This document shows, one piece after another, positions 42,554-52,208 of a DNA stretch of 64,000 bases. The translations under genes and the position numbers were made by a program. Source of the DNA: Flavipsychrobacter sp. Lineage in GTDB: Bacteria; Bacteroidota; Bacteroidia; Chitinophagales; Chitinophagaceae. The stretch lies in the NCBI GenBank assembly GCA_017849575.1, contig JAFIGV010000013.1, positions 1 to 64,000 of the forward strand. The letters are read 5' to 3'. Each line of letters opens with the position of its first letter. Within the stretch, counting starts at the first letter, position 1. The notes beneath the pieces were generated by a model. It saw only the letters and a list, made by a program, of their open reading frames with translations, had not been told where the DNA came from and ran no database searches.

Positions 42554-43276
42554 TTAAAGGCCTACCAATGCACCAGCTTGATAAATAGGCACTACCGGAT
42601 GAAGATCGGGTGTGGTACAGTATTCCATGTCCTTTTCAAGACCGTAGCCGGAAAGCCTTTTATAATGAGAACTGTCTTTCAGAAAATCAAGGTATCGGCC
42701 TTCACTACTTTCATGGAGATGCCGGGCGGCACGGGCACTATCGCAGTTCACCTGAAAAAAAGGACGAAGCTTGCTCACTACAGCCCCTGCAAATAGCGAA
42801 TCCTCGAGATTGAAACGGTCTTTCCACGATGCACAACCCAATAAAACCTTTTGCCGGCGCGACAAGAGAAAGTCGCAAACTGCAGTAAGATTTAAAAAGG
42901 AACCGGTAATGATGAGGTCCGCATCGTTGACCATATGCAAGAGACGCGTCCCGTTGGTGGTCGTCAATACAAGAGACTTGCCCTCAACAAAACTGCGGGG
43001 GTATTCAAGCGGCGAATTCCCATAGGCGAGACCCGGTGCAATCTTTCCATCCCGCTCACCGGCTGTTAGGCTATTGGGTGTCTCCTGGCCTATTCGGATA
43101 CAATCCTCTACGGAAGCTACAGGAATCACCTCTTTGGCACCGTTACCAAGGGCGGCGGCAATAGTTGACGTAGCACGAAACACATCGATGATCACAACAA
43201 CGGTGTTTCGGGTATCATACAAATGCAGCAAAGCAGGCGAAAAACAAACTTCTAAAACAGGCGCTTCGGTATTCAT
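42554..43276 (-). CDS. comB: 2-phosphosulfolactate phosphatase-like protein (ComB)
   Basis: A 240-residue enzyme; ATG 43276 begins the conserved domain, while the longer frame adds a leader lying across the gldN terminator. The family pattern is clear: VVIIDVFRATSTIAAALGNGAKEVIPV, LTAGERDGKIAPGLAYGNSPLEY and LVLTTTNGTRLL. ComB removes phosphate from 2-phosphosulfolactate in coenzyme M biosynthesis in methanogens; in bacteria it takes part in sulfolactate metabolism or an unproven role. It is in the same direction as gldKLMN but behind their terminator. Confidence 0.85.
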   Translation of the reverse strand: MNTEAPVLEVCFSPALLHLYDTRNTVVVIIDVFRATSTIAAALGNGAKEVIPVASVEDCIRIGQETPNSLTAGERDGKIAPGLAYGNSPLEYPRSFVEGKSLVLTTTNGTRLLHMVNDADLIITGSFLNLTAVCDFLLSRRQKVLLGCASWKDRFNLEDSLFAGAVVSKLRPFFQVNCDSARAARHLHESSEGRYLDFLKDSSHYKRLSGYGLEKDMEYCTTPDLHPVVPIYQAGALVGL

Positions 43277-43326
43277 TCCATTCGATTGAACTGCAAGATA
43301 GATACTGCAGAGATTACAAAAAAGAA

Positions 43327-43347
43327 GCGCCGCGAAAATCGCGGCGC
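43327..43347 (-). terminator. Terminator of the gldKLMN operon
   Basis: Perfect 9-bp stem GCGCCGCGA/TCGCGGCGC with a 3-nt loop. On the minus strand it is followed by TTCTTTTTTG. Confidence 0.85.
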
Positions 43348-43371
43348 CGATACAATAGCATAAAAACTGAA

Positions 43372-44292
43372 TTAATAGATCCACATATCGTGCTCCTTGT
43401 TGAAGATCTGCTCGCTTACACGCTGACCTTCATACAGAGCATCGGTGCCCTGAAGGCCCATAGTTGAAAATGTGGTATTAAATGGATTACTAACCTTTAT
43501 TATGTGGCTTGAGAAAAAACGATTTTCAAAGTACTCATCCCAGGTCATGCGAGCTACATCGTTCTCCGGATTGAACACCTCATACTGTGCGAAAAGATCG
43601 CGTGCTTCGGGATAATAAATCCAAAACATAGGATAGGAGAGTAAATAAGTACCATCATCGTTATTCTTATCAATTAGCGGAGCCAATCCTACAATACGAA
43701 CCACCATTCTTCCAAGATTGCGATCGAAAATCCAATCTTCTTTTATACGGAATCGGGTAACGGAATAGGGATCGAAATCAGTGCGGGTAACACGGATAGT
43801 CATCTCGCCGGTTACCGGATCAACCACCGGAGTCGAATCCACCTTTCCCATCGTCATTTCCATTATCTGCTCTTTCGTCAGTGCAGCAGTAAAACGATCA
43901 TCCATGGTAGAATAAGCCTTGATCTTGCCTTTCTTTACTGCGTCCAGCAAGATTTCGATAAACATTCCACCACCACTATTATCGTCTCCTGTAAAACGAA
44001 ATGCAATATTTTGTTTCTGACGTGTATCGATATCACGCCAAACACGCTTTTTCCAAAGTACATCTGCTTCGCGCACGGGTTGCCATTCCAACGGCTTGTT
44101 AATGTGCTGTACCCGGTCGTAAACACCGTCCTTCACCAAGGAAGGCTTCCAGGTCACGTTTACAGCATCCTGCGCCGCCGTTTGAGACTGCGCCTGATCC
44201 ATGATAGCCGAATTATCCTGTGCGAAGGAAAGCGAACTGCCGAGCAGAAACGTAGCTGTGAGAAATAATCTGTATTGTTTAAGGACAACCAT
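43372..44292 (-). CDS. gldN: GldN, T9SS periplasmic ring protein
   Basis: A 306-residue exported protein (signal peptide ending SLSFAQ). GldN/PorN joins the lipoprotein GldK/PorK in the large periplasmic ring beneath the outer membrane. The conserved core is clear: VQHINKPLEWQPVREADVLWKKRVWRDIDTRQKQN, IKEDWIFDRNLGRMVVRIVGLAPL and LLSYPMFWIYYPEARDLFAQYEVFNPENDVARMTWDEYFENRFFSSHIIKVSNPFN. It is the last gene of gldKLMN, 25 nt after gldM, and is followed by a strong terminator. Confidence 0.95.
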   Translation of the reverse strand: MVVLKQYRLFLTATFLLGSSLSFAQDNSAIMDQAQSQTAAQDAVNVTWKPSLVKDGVYDRVQHINKPLEWQPVREADVLWKKRVWRDIDTRQKQNIAFRFTGDDNSGGGMFIEILLDAVKKGKIKAYSTMDDRFTAALTKEQIMEMTMGKVDSTPVVDPVTGEMTIRVTRTDFDPYSVTRFRIKEDWIFDRNLGRMVVRIVGLAPLIDKNNDDGTYLLSYPMFWIYYPEARDLFAQYEVFNPENDVARMTWDEYFENRFFSSHIIKVSNPFNTTFSTMGLQGTDALYEGQRVSEQIFNKEHDMWIY

Positions 44293-44317
44293 AATCCTGA
44301 ACGATTTGCTATTGATA

Positions 44318-45862
44318 TTAATTAAGAGTTAAGTTAATCGAAGGTAGGGTTCTAATTCTACCGTCGGGCCCTTTGGCTTTTATATTCTCGATAAACACCT
44401 TATCACCGGGCCTTGCCAACGTTGACTGGTATTGATTTACCTGAGGATTACCGCTAAAATAAGCACCATTTACAGTAACCGGAGGTTGATATTCGCCGCG
44501 TTTAGGCAGATAACTGAATTCAAAACTTGTAACAACGAAACGAGCGTCGAACTCGAAGTTATCCAGAACGGCAGGAATACCCGTCTGAGCGCGAAAAACA
44601 GAAGACTGTAGATAACCACCTGTCTTGCCAGCAATCTTCGCGACAGGATCCGGAATCATCTTCACGCGAATTTCCATCGCGCCAACTTCTTTGATACCAC
44701 CATCAGTCTTGGCATTGATCTTTGCGACAATCTTACCTGCTGTATTAACCCTTACGTCCCACTTACCTTTTCCAGTGGAAGCAAGCTCAGCACCGGGAAT
44801 GTTTACAGAAATATCCTCGATCGCATAACCAGCCGCTGAAACCGTAATTGGGTTGGGTACACCAATGTAGAATACATTCATCTTGTCTAACTGCATCGAA
44901 GCACCGGTAGAACCTACCATGTACTGGAACTTATAATCTTTTGTAATGTTCCTACCACCCAAATCAAGAGAAACCCTACCAGATACAGTCTGAAGACCTA
45001 CGCCGGATGCAACGGTTTCCCAGGTTGCCACACCGTTTTCAACTTTTGTGACACGACCAGTCGAAGAAGTAACACTAGGATTTACGGCCTTGTTATAGGC
45101 TGCCAACAGGATTCTTCCCTCTACCTTTTGACCTACCAATGCATAGCTTGTCTGCGGTATTGCGATCGCCTCAACTTCATCGAACTTAATCGTAATGTCA
45201 CCGGCTTCTTTAGCAAGCATACTAATGGTCATTGCCTCACTGTTGCGCACGTCATTCTGAAATTTAGAAAGCAAAGTCACTACGGCCATTGTAGGCATGT
45301 TATAAAAATAACCTGTAGCCCAATCGCCTCGTGGATTGTTATCCGTTTTTTCAGCGTCATTAATACGAATAGGTAACTCTTTCTCCAGTTGTTCTTTATC
45401 AGCAGACGTTACCTGCGACAAAAATGCATTTCTCAAATCCACGAGCCTATTCTTCAAAGTGTCACCACCCTTCTTTTCAACAAGAAGGAGTGTACTTGCA
45501 TCAATATTATCCTCGCGCTTTATTGAACCATCTTCTTCCTTTCCTCCCGACTCAGTAATTACTCTTTCTTTCCACGTATCAAGATACTTAATCATCTCTT
45601 CAGACAATGCTTTAACCTGCTTTGCCCTATCGTTATATGATTTAATTCTATCACGGGTAACGGGATCATCCTCTTGCTCCTGAAAACTCTTATAGAGTTT
45701 ATTGTTCTTGTCTTCAATCGCTGCATTAGATGAAGTAATACTCTGATTGATCGTCTTGAACGCATGCAGGATTTCGGATGATACGTTTAAGGCAAGCATG
45801 GCTGTCAACACTAAGTACATTAGGTTGATCATCAACTGCCGCGGCTCTTTAGGTAGAGACAT
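44318..45862 (-). CDS. gldM: GldM, T9SS motor/shaft protein
   Basis: A 514-residue protein with one N-terminal membrane helix (about 12-30, MYLVLTAMLALNVSSEILHAF) and a long periplasmic part. Helical residues 31-220 are followed by three beta-rich domains, including VEAIAIPQTSYALVGQKVEGRILLAAYNKAV. With GldL it forms the proton-driven motor that powers secretion and gliding; its shaft reaches up to the GldK/GldN ring. It lies 62 nt after gldL and 25 nt before gldN. Confidence 0.95.
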   Translation of the reverse strand: MSLPKEPRQLMINLMYLVLTAMLALNVSSEILHAFKTINQSITSSNAAIEDKNNKLYKSFQEQEDDPVTRDRIKSYNDRAKQVKALSEEMIKYLDTWKERVITESGGKEEDGSIKREDNIDASTLLLVEKKGGDTLKNRLVDLRNAFLSQVTSADKEQLEKELPIRINDAEKTDNNPRGDWATGYFYNMPTMAVVTLLSKFQNDVRNSEAMTISMLAKEAGDITIKFDEVEAIAIPQTSYALVGQKVEGRILLAAYNKAVNPSVTSSTGRVTKVENGVATWETVASGVGLQTVSGRVSLDLGGRNITKDYKFQYMVGSTGASMQLDKMNVFYIGVPNPITVSAAGYAIEDISVNIPGAELASTGKGKWDVRVNTAGKIVAKINAKTDGGIKEVGAMEIRVKMIPDPVAKIAGKTGGYLQSSVFRAQTGIPAVLDNFEFDARFVVTSFEFSYLPKRGEYQPPVTVNGAYFSGNPQVNQYQSTLARPGDKVFIENIKAKGPDGRIRTLPSINLTLN

Positions 45863-45924
45863 CCTTGTTTATAATTTACTTTGTTTAAAACTAGTTTTTA
45901 CTTCTTAATCCTCTATGCGAGCTC

Positions 45925-46740
45925 TTATCTACCCTGCATTGCAGACAGCATATTGCCGTAGATTTGGTTAAGTGTTGTCAGGTTCTTAGACAACAAAGCA
46001 ATCTGATCTTTTGCCGCCTGTGCATCTGAAGCACTGGAAGCCATAGCATCTGAAGCGCTCACCAAATTGCTGTAAAACTTGTTCATCGCTTTCAAGTGAT
46101 TGTTTGCATCCTGCAGCTCAACTTCGTAGATCTGATTGAGCGAGCCAAGGTTTCTTGACAATACCTGCACCTGCTCGTGGAAGCGTGTGGTATCTTCGGC
46201 TGCATTGTTGAACGACTGCATGGTCTGCGCTGCACCCTGGAAGGTGTTTTTCATCTGACCCAGTGCCTCTGCGGCTTCGCGGGCACTCTGAGAGTAGGTA
46301 TTGGTAGATGTGGTTACATCAGCAATATCTTTCACCTGATTCACCACCTGGCCAAAGCGCTGGAAGTTCTCTCCAAGCTTCTTCATATTAGCAGGTGTAA
46401 TCTGAGCTTCTTCAAGCATCTGATCCATAGAACGGGAAGCAGAAACTTTCAGGTTGTTGTCCACTTTTCCGCCTTTACGATAAGCTTCCACATGGGGGTT
46501 CTCATCGAGGTTCGGATAGTAGCGCTCCCAATAGTAATCCTTATGTGGTGGAAGCAAACCCAGCATCGCAAAGATGAAGGCTTCTGTACACATACCAACA
46601 GTGAGCATGATACTTGCACCGTTCCAGTGTTGGATTTTAAACAAGGCACCCAACAATACTACCGAGGCACCCAGACCGATGATAAGGTTCTTTATATACT
46701 TACCTTGTTTAGTTTCGAAAAACAGCGCTATCGAGTTCAT
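45925..46740 (-). CDS. gldL: GldL, T9SS motor membrane protein
   Basis: A 271-residue inner-membrane protein with two N-terminal helices (about 18-38 and 44-64). Between and after them are the family segments IGLGASVVLLGALFKIQHWNGASIMLTVGMCTEAFIFAMLGLLPPHKDYYWERYYPNL, which contain the acidic residue used for proton flow. The rest is a cytoplasmic coiled region rich in Gln, Asn and Ala with repeated LNQIY phrases. It partners GldM as the motor. 51 nt after gldK. Confidence 0.95.
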   Translation of the reverse strand: MNSIALFFETKQGKYIKNLIIGLGASVVLLGALFKIQHWNGASIMLTVGMCTEAFIFAMLGLLPPHKDYYWERYYPNLDENPHVEAYRKGGKVDNNLKVSASRSMDQMLEEAQITPANMKKLGENFQRFGQVVNQVKDIADVTTSTNTYSQSAREAAEALGQMKNTFQGAAQTMQSFNNAAEDTTRFHEQVQVLSRNLGSLNQIYEVELQDANNHLKAMNKFYSNLVSASDAMASSASDAQAAKDQIALLSKNLTTLNQIYGNMLSAMQGR

Positions 46741-46791
46741 GTTATTTTTTAGTTTTTCTTTTTCTTGTTTGATGAATGAGTAATTGTGATT

Positions 46792-48057
46792 TTATTGTCT
46801 TACAGGGCTGTTGGTCAGTGCAGGAGCAATTTCCTGATAGATGCAACGGAAACCGATGTAGGGTTTAGACGTATCTGCATATTCCCAATCGCGTGCACCT
46901 ACCTGAAGGAAGTAAGCTACATCTCTCCAGCTTCCACCGCGCACAACCTTTCTGCGCATCCACTGAGGATCGTTTTCACGAAGCTTGTAACCTACCTCAG
47001 GATTAACATCGGCCACTGTGGAATAAGAGGTTCCGAAATAAGAAGACTCTGTCCACTCACTTACGTTACCCGACATGTTATACAATCCATAGTCATTAGG
47101 CCAGTAGCGGTCAACAGGCACGGTGTACAAACCGCCATCTGCTGCATAGTTTCCACGCTGAGGTTTGAAGTTGGCGAGATAGCAACCTTTCTTGTTTACA
47201 AGATAAGGACCACCCCAGGGGTAAGGAGATTCCTGACGTCCACCACGTGCTGCCCACTCCCACTGCATCTCATTGGGTAAACGGAACTCACCTTCAAAAT
47301 ATTGTCTGTTTCTTTCTCTCTCTGCGCGCCACAGATTTGTACGCCAGTTACAGAATGCTTGGGCCTGGAACCAGTTGACACCCACCACAGGATAGTTGTT
47401 GAAGGCTGGGAACCAGTTGTACTGCATCGCAATAGGCTCATTGTAAGAATAGGCAAACTGACGCATCCAAACGGTAGTATCAGGGTAGATGCCTATATCG
47501 TACTTGCGCACGAAATTAGAACGGGGCTGTGTTGGATTCTTTACAGCTTCGTCGTAATCGAATGTTTCGTAATGATAAACCAGCTTGGAGTTATCAAATT
47601 CTTTTTTGCCCCAGCCAGACTGCTCAGCAGGAATGTACAGATTGGCAAGCTGATCCTGCACATCCTGATCATTGTAATTAATTCTCCTTTTGAAATCCAC
47701 ACGCTGATTGCCATCCGGATCATCAATGAAATCACCTAGCTGAACGTGAGCAATCGAATCCCGTACCCATGTGGTGAACTGACGATATTCCGCGTTCGAA
47801 ATCTCAGTCGCATCCATCCAGTAACCAGTCATCTGCACGGTACGAAGCATGGCATCATTTCTTCCTCGAACATCCTCGTCACTTGCACCCATTTTAAGAA
47901 CACCTGATGGAACATACACCATGCCAAGCGGTACAGGAGCCTTGTAAGTCATGTTGGTAGGAGTACCCACAAGCTGACCTCCAGGACCTGATTTTCCGCA
48001 GCTTGCAGCCAATGCTATCAACGCTACAGCCGAGATCTTCAGGGAAAATTGTTTCAT
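46792..48057 (-). CDS. gldK: GldK, T9SS ring lipoprotein
   Basis: A 421-residue lipoprotein; ATG 48057 opens a signal peptide with lipobox LAASC. Most of the protein is a formylglycine-generating-enzyme-like (FGE/SUMF1) domain: GMVYVPSGVLKMGASDEDV, YWMDATEISNAEYRQFTTWV, VGVNWFQAQAFCNWR, FRLPNEMQWEWAARGG, NVSEWTESSY and VVRGGSWRD. GldK/PorK builds the periplasmic ring with GldN. It is the first gene of the operon. The PorP/SprF gene that often precedes gldK in this phylum is absent; the neighbour upstream is a thioredoxin-domain protein. Confidence 0.95.
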   Translation of the reverse strand: MKQFSLKISAVALIALAASCGKSGPGGQLVGTPTNMTYKAPVPLGMVYVPSGVLKMGASDEDVRGRNDAMLRTVQMTGYWMDATEISNAEYRQFTTWVRDSIAHVQLGDFIDDPDGNQRVDFKRRINYNDQDVQDQLANLYIPAEQSGWGKKEFDNSKLVYHYETFDYDEAVKNPTQPRSNFVRKYDIGIYPDTTVWMRQFAYSYNEPIAMQYNWFPAFNNYPVVGVNWFQAQAFCNWRTNLWRAERERNRQYFEGEFRLPNEMQWEWAARGGRQESPYPWGGPYLVNKKGCYLANFKPQRGNYAADGGLYTVPVDRYWPNDYGLYNMSGNVSEWTESSYFGTSYSTVADVNPEVGYKLRENDPQWMRRKVVRGGSWRDVAYFLQVGARDWEYADTSKPYIGFRCIYQEIAPALTNSPVRQ

Positions 48058-48240
48058 ACTACTGTTGTTATTGTTTTTTGCGATTAGGCAAATAAAGTAA
48101 AATTTTTTGCTCGAAGTGTTTAAATGCCTCGAAACTGGCACACAATATTTAAAGTTTTTTCCAAAAATGCAAGTGTCAAAAAAAATTTGTTCTTCATCTA
48201 AACACTTAGTGCTGGAAAAATCACTTCAACTACAAACTTC

Positions 48241-50262
48241 TCAATAGGCTGAAATTAATTGTACACATGCTGCAACGTTATCAACCGGTGGCAAACACGC
48301 TTCTTGTGTGCAAACAAATATAAGCGATTCAGAAAAAAAAGACTTCTGGTTCAGAACCGGCAAATCAGATATTTGTTTTTCAGAAGTGAGCACAAAGACA
48401 TTGGGTAAAAACAGCTTGCGCAGCGCAGCAGCATGTCTGGCCGCATCTGGTCCGGTGCAGACTACCGTTTTGTAGCCCGAAACATAACGCTGCAGCAGTG
48501 TAGCCCAATAGCCAAATGAAGCCGGATGACGTGTGCACAGGGCACTCATTTGCTCCAGCAAGAAGCCACCCTGCTCTATCCAGCCGGTCTGTTCAAAGCA
48601 CATTCCGAGTACCAGAAGATTGTGGGCCATTACGGCATTAGCTGAAGGCGTGGCGCCATCGTAGAGGTCCACTTTCCGGACCGGAATATCCTGATGCGCG
48701 GCTCCGGAGAAATAATAGAAGCTGCCATCCTCGTGCAGAAACTGGCGGTTTACAACCTCAAGCAACTGCCGCGACCGGTGTAGCCATTTTGGGTCGCCGG
48801 TGGCCTGGCCAAGCTGCAAGAATGCATGGATGAGATAAGCGTAGTCATCGAGGTTTGCTGCAATCCTGGCCATGCCCTTTTTCCACACATGCTGCAAATG
48901 CTCTCCCTGCCGGAAAAGGTTGTACATAAGTTCGGCATGTTCTATCGCCTGCTGCAGCCATGCTTCCTGCTCCAGCACAGTGCCCGCACGCGTTAGTGCA
49001 AGATTCATCAGGGCATTCCACGACAGCAGGCATTTATCGTCCGTAGCGGGACGCATCCGTTGTGCCCGGCGGGCCAGGAGTTGTTCTTTAGCAAGCGCTA
49101 TTTTTTCAGATAATTCCGGAGATAATCCCGCTGATAGACCGGCGGACTCAGACCTGGGTAATTGCAGATGGAGGATGTTCGTATGTTCCCAGTTTCCTTC
49201 TTCGGTAACGCCAAAATGCTGTGTCACCACCGGATCGTCGATCACAGAAGACCATTCCTGCCAGTTCCAGGTATAGTAGCGACCTTCTTCCCCTTCACTG
49301 TCGGCATCCAGCGCACTGTAGAATAGGCCGCTCTCATCTCTCAATTCTCTATTGATGAAGTTGATCGTCTGCTCTATAATGTCCCGAAACGAAGCCTCCT
49401 GTGTGCATTGAAAAGCATCGGATAAGGAGAGCAGGAGTAGCGCATTATCGTACAGCATTTTTTCGAAATGGGGTACCAGCCACCGATCGTCTGTAGCATA
49501 TCTCGCAAAGCCACCGCCAAGCTGATCATAGATACCCCCGCACATCATAGCCCGAAGACTATGCAGCGCGTGTTGCCGGGCTTGTGGATGGCCAATAAAA
49601 TGATCGTGTTCGAGCAAAAAACTAATAGCCATGCTACCGGGAAATTTAGGGGCTTTCCCAAAGCCGCCTAGTTCCAGATCGGCCTGCTGCAGCAACACTG
49701 CAGCCATGCCCTCGATACTCTGCCTGTCGACTGCTTCCGCAGCGCGTGGAAAACTGACTTGCGAGGACTGCTTCAGGTAATCAAGCATTTGTCCGGTCTG
49801 TTGTGTCACTTCTTCCGGGCTGGCGGTCCAGATCTCATGCATTCGCTGCAGAATCTGAAGCCAGGAAGGACGGTTGTACAGAGGCCGTGGAGGGAAATAG
49901 GTTCCTCCATAAAACGGAACGCGGTCTGGTGTAACAAAAACATTCAGCGGCCACCCGCCACTACCCGTTATTGCTTGTACAGCATCCATGTAGAGATGAT
50001 CTACGTCGGGGTATTCTTCGCGGTCAACCTTGATGTTTACAAAGTGTTGATTCATGTAATCTGCTACCTCGACCTGTTCAAAACTTTCACGCTCCATAAC
50101 ATGGCACCAATGGCAGGCAGCATACCCTATACTGACCAATACAGGACGGTTCAGGTTACGTGCCCGCTCAAAGGCTTCTTCGCCCCAGGGATACCAGTCC
50201 ACAGGGTTGTGTGCATGTTGCTGCAGATAGAGGCTTTGTTCGTTGATCAATCTGTTTGGCAT
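48241..50262 (-). CDS. Thioredoxin-domain protein of the YyaL/spermatogenesis-associated 20 family
   Basis: A 673-residue cytoplasmic protein. Residues 1-160 form the DUF255 thioredoxin-like domain: [45 protein letters not shown], with CHWC as the redox-type motif. The remainder is an (alpha/alpha)6 barrel resembling N-acylglucosamine 2-epimerases ([33 protein letters not shown]). The family occurs from bacteria to humans, with no settled activity. The full family length is present. Confidence 0.88.
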   Translation of the reverse strand: MPNRLINEQSLYLQQHAHNPVDWYPWGEEAFERARNLNRPVLVSIGYAACHWCHVMERESFEQVEVADYMNQHFVNIKVDREEYPDVDHLYMDAVQAITGSGGWPLNVFVTPDRVPFYGGTYFPPRPLYNRPSWLQILQRMHEIWTASPEEVTQQTGQMLDYLKQSSQVSFPRAAEAVDRQSIEGMAAVLLQQADLELGGFGKAPKFPGSMAISFLLEHDHFIGHPQARQHALHSLRAMMCGGIYDQLGGGFARYATDDRWLVPHFEKMLYDNALLLLSLSDAFQCTQEASFRDIIEQTINFINRELRDESGLFYSALDADSEGEEGRYYTWNWQEWSSVIDDPVVTQHFGVTEEGNWEHTNILHLQLPRSESAGLSAGLSPELSEKIALAKEQLLARRAQRMRPATDDKCLLSWNALMNLALTRAGTVLEQEAWLQQAIEHAELMYNLFRQGEHLQHVWKKGMARIAANLDDYAYLIHAFLQLGQATGDPKWLHRSRQLLEVVNRQFLHEDGSFYYFSGAAHQDIPVRKVDLYDGATPSANAVMAHNLLVLGMCFEQTGWIEQGGFLLEQMSALCTRHPASFGYWATLLQRYVSGYKTVVCTGPDAARHAAALRKLFLPNVFVLTSEKQISDLPVLNQKSFFSESLIFVCTQEACLPPVDNVAACVQLISAY

Positions 50263-50311
50263 AGCCCGAAGGTAGTCATCCCTTCCAGATCTCTCGGTGA
50301 CTCATGTAGCC

Positions 50312-50339
50312 AAAAAAGCCTGAGTGAACCCAGGCTTTT
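50312..50339 (-). terminator. Terminator of the hemD gene
   Basis: GCCTG (50318-50322) pairs with CAGGC (50331-50335), extended by A-T pairs. On the minus strand it is followed by a T-run, 22 nt after the hemD stop. Confidence 0.75.
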
Positions 50340-50360
50340 AATTATTGATAAGATGTGCTT

Positions 50361-51158
50361 CTATTTGAGTACCTCCTGAAGGTAGTGATCAAGAGCAGAC
50401 ACCATGGAAGGTGCATTGGGTGCGGGTGCCTTCACATCCAGCCGCAGGCCCGCTTCCTCTACTGCTTTTGAAGTGGTAGGACCGAAGGCACCGATGATGG
50501 TACCGTTTTGCTGAAATTTCGGATCATGTTCAAAAAGTGTATGAACGCTGAACGGACTGAAGAACACGATCATATCATAGACACTGTTCATGACCGGGGC
50601 AATGTCGTTGGATACGGTTCTAAAAAAAGTAGCTTCGGCAAAAGTGGCATTGTGTCTGGCCAGAAAATCCCTCACTTCATTTTTACCACTATCGGATGTA
50701 GGAACAATAAATCGTTCGTTGTTCTTATGCTTATTGATCACCTCGATCAACCCATCGTACGAGCCGTCTGCACTGTAGAAAACCTTGCGCTTCCGGTAGA
50801 GGATAAACTTCTGCAGATACAGCGCCACAGCCTCAGTAATGCAGAAGTACTTCATGTCCTGTGACACTTTTACCTTCAGCTCCTCGCAAATCCGAAAAAA
50901 GTGATCTACAGCATTGCGACTCGTAAAAACAATGGCAGAAAACTCGTTGATATCTACACGTTGCTTTCGGAAATCCTTTCCACTAAGCCCTTCCACACGT
51001 ATAAACGGATGAAACTCGAGCTGGAGATTGTACTTTTTCGCAAGATCAAAATAGGGAGACTTGTCGGTATCGGGGCGCGGCTGTGTTATTAAAATCGAAT
51101 TGACTTTCAGCTCCTTTTTATCACCGCCTTTACTAATCGATCGAACAGTTTTAGCCAT
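50361..51158 (-). CDS. hemD: Uroporphyrinogen-III synthase
   Basis: A 265-residue protein that closes hydroxymethylbilane into uroporphyrinogen III in haem synthesis. Sequence conservation in this family is low, but the recognisable segments are ILITQPRPDTDKSPYFDLAKKY, FSAIVFTSRNAVDHFF, YFCITEAVALYL, DMIVFFSPFSVHTLF and IGAFGPTTSKAVEEAGLRLDVKAPAPNAPSMVSALDHYL. It lies 63 nt after the DUF4271 gene in the same direction, an arrangement common in Bacteroidota. hemW is a few genes away. Confidence 0.88.
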   Translation of the reverse strand: MAKTVRSISKGGDKKELKVNSILITQPRPDTDKSPYFDLAKKYNLQLEFHPFIRVEGLSGKDFRKQRVDINEFSAIVFTSRNAVDHFFRICEELKVKVSQDMKYFCITEAVALYLQKFILYRKRKVFYSADGSYDGLIEVINKHKNNERFIVPTSDSGKNEVRDFLARHNATFAEATFFRTVSNDIAPVMNSVYDMIVFFSPFSVHTLFEHDPKFQQNGTIIGAFGPTTSKAVEEAGLRLDVKAPAPNAPSMVSALDHYLQEVLK

Positions 51159-51221
51159 ATGGGGTCGAAAACAGTTGTTTATGGGTTAATAATGCCGTGG
51201 TCGTCTGTCTTTTCTCACTGA

Positions 51222-52124
51222 TCAATATAGCAGTCCGCGTACCAACAACTTCATCAACACTGCCAGAGGCAATAATTCCGAGGCGCAAAGGTAGGTAAAA
51301 AAATGAAACTTACTGTATTGAAAGAACGAACCAAACACTTGCCACGAACGCATATAGCGGTTAATGAACAGGAACAGGATGAGCAGGAAGGACAGAATAA
51401 GCGCCGGCTGAGCAACGATAGGACCGGCAAAAGCCAGTAGCACAATAACCGGCAACAGTAACATGGCCAGTATCTTGTTCACCAGAAATACGTTAAAAAG
51501 ATAATGCTCCGTAATGCCCTGTACTCTGAACGCCCATCCCGAAAATCTGATGACTGCATATTTACCCAGATACACCACGATCATACCCGCTATAAGCATA
51601 ATAAACAGCAAAGACGCCGGCAAATTACCGGAGCGTTGGGGCATAAAATTCTTTACTACGAAAAATCCGTAGGCGGCAGCCGACATCGTAAAAAAAAGAT
51701 TCATCAGCAGGTTCGATACTGAGGCGCTCTGCAGCTTTTCCTTAAGCTGGCGGCCCGAACTACCGGGGTTTCGGAAAGCTTGCCACAGACTATGGAAGTA
51801 GCGTGGGTCGGTGAGGCGGATGAGTCCCAGAAAAAGGAAGAGTGTGATGAGCAGATAAAAATCGGTGGTCTTATCGTCGAAAAAATGATGTTGTGCAATA
51901 GCATTGACCACATGACGGTTAGCATACTGAGGATGTGCCCGGAGCAGACTGTCATAAGCCGCTTGTGTAGCTGAAGCAATGTTGCGCCGCGCACTGTCGC
52001 TGAGTGGGGGCAGTCCATAGTTTGCCATGTCTGCCGCAGCCAAACTGCGAAAAGACAAAAACAACAAAAACAGAAACGACAATCCGAAGTAAAAAGGTCT
52101 GGCAGCCCGGCACATTAGCCACAA
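51222..52124 (-). CDS. DUF4271 integral membrane protein
   Basis: A 300-residue membrane protein with an N-terminal signal-like helix (to about AAAD), a soluble stretch (30-90), then five or six helices. Matching features of DUF4271 are DFYLLITLFLFLGLIRLTDPRYFHSLWQAFRNP and the closing YLCASELLPLAVLMKLL. Bacteroidota genomes regularly place this gene next to hemD; its function is not known. It is probably cotranscribed with hemD. Confidence 0.78.
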   Translation of the reverse strand: MWLMCRAARPFYFGLSFLFLLFLSFRSLAAADMANYGLPPLSDSARRNIASATQAAYDSLLRAHPQYANRHVVNAIAQHHFFDDKTTDFYLLITLFLFLGLIRLTDPRYFHSLWQAFRNPGSSGRQLKEKLQSASVSNLLMNLFFTMSAAAYGFFVVKNFMPQRSGNLPASLLFIMLIAGMIVVYLGKYAVIRFSGWAFRVQGITEHYLFNVFLVNKILAMLLLPVIVLLAFAGPIVAQPALILSFLLILFLFINRYMRSWQVFGSFFQYSKFHFFTYLCASELLPLAVLMKLLVRGLLY

Positions 52125-52208
52125 AGCTATAACTCTACTTTGAAAACTGAGGGGTTGCCTGTGATGCTTCCCTCCCCCTAATTTTTTTCAAAGCTGACCG
52201 GTCGACCG

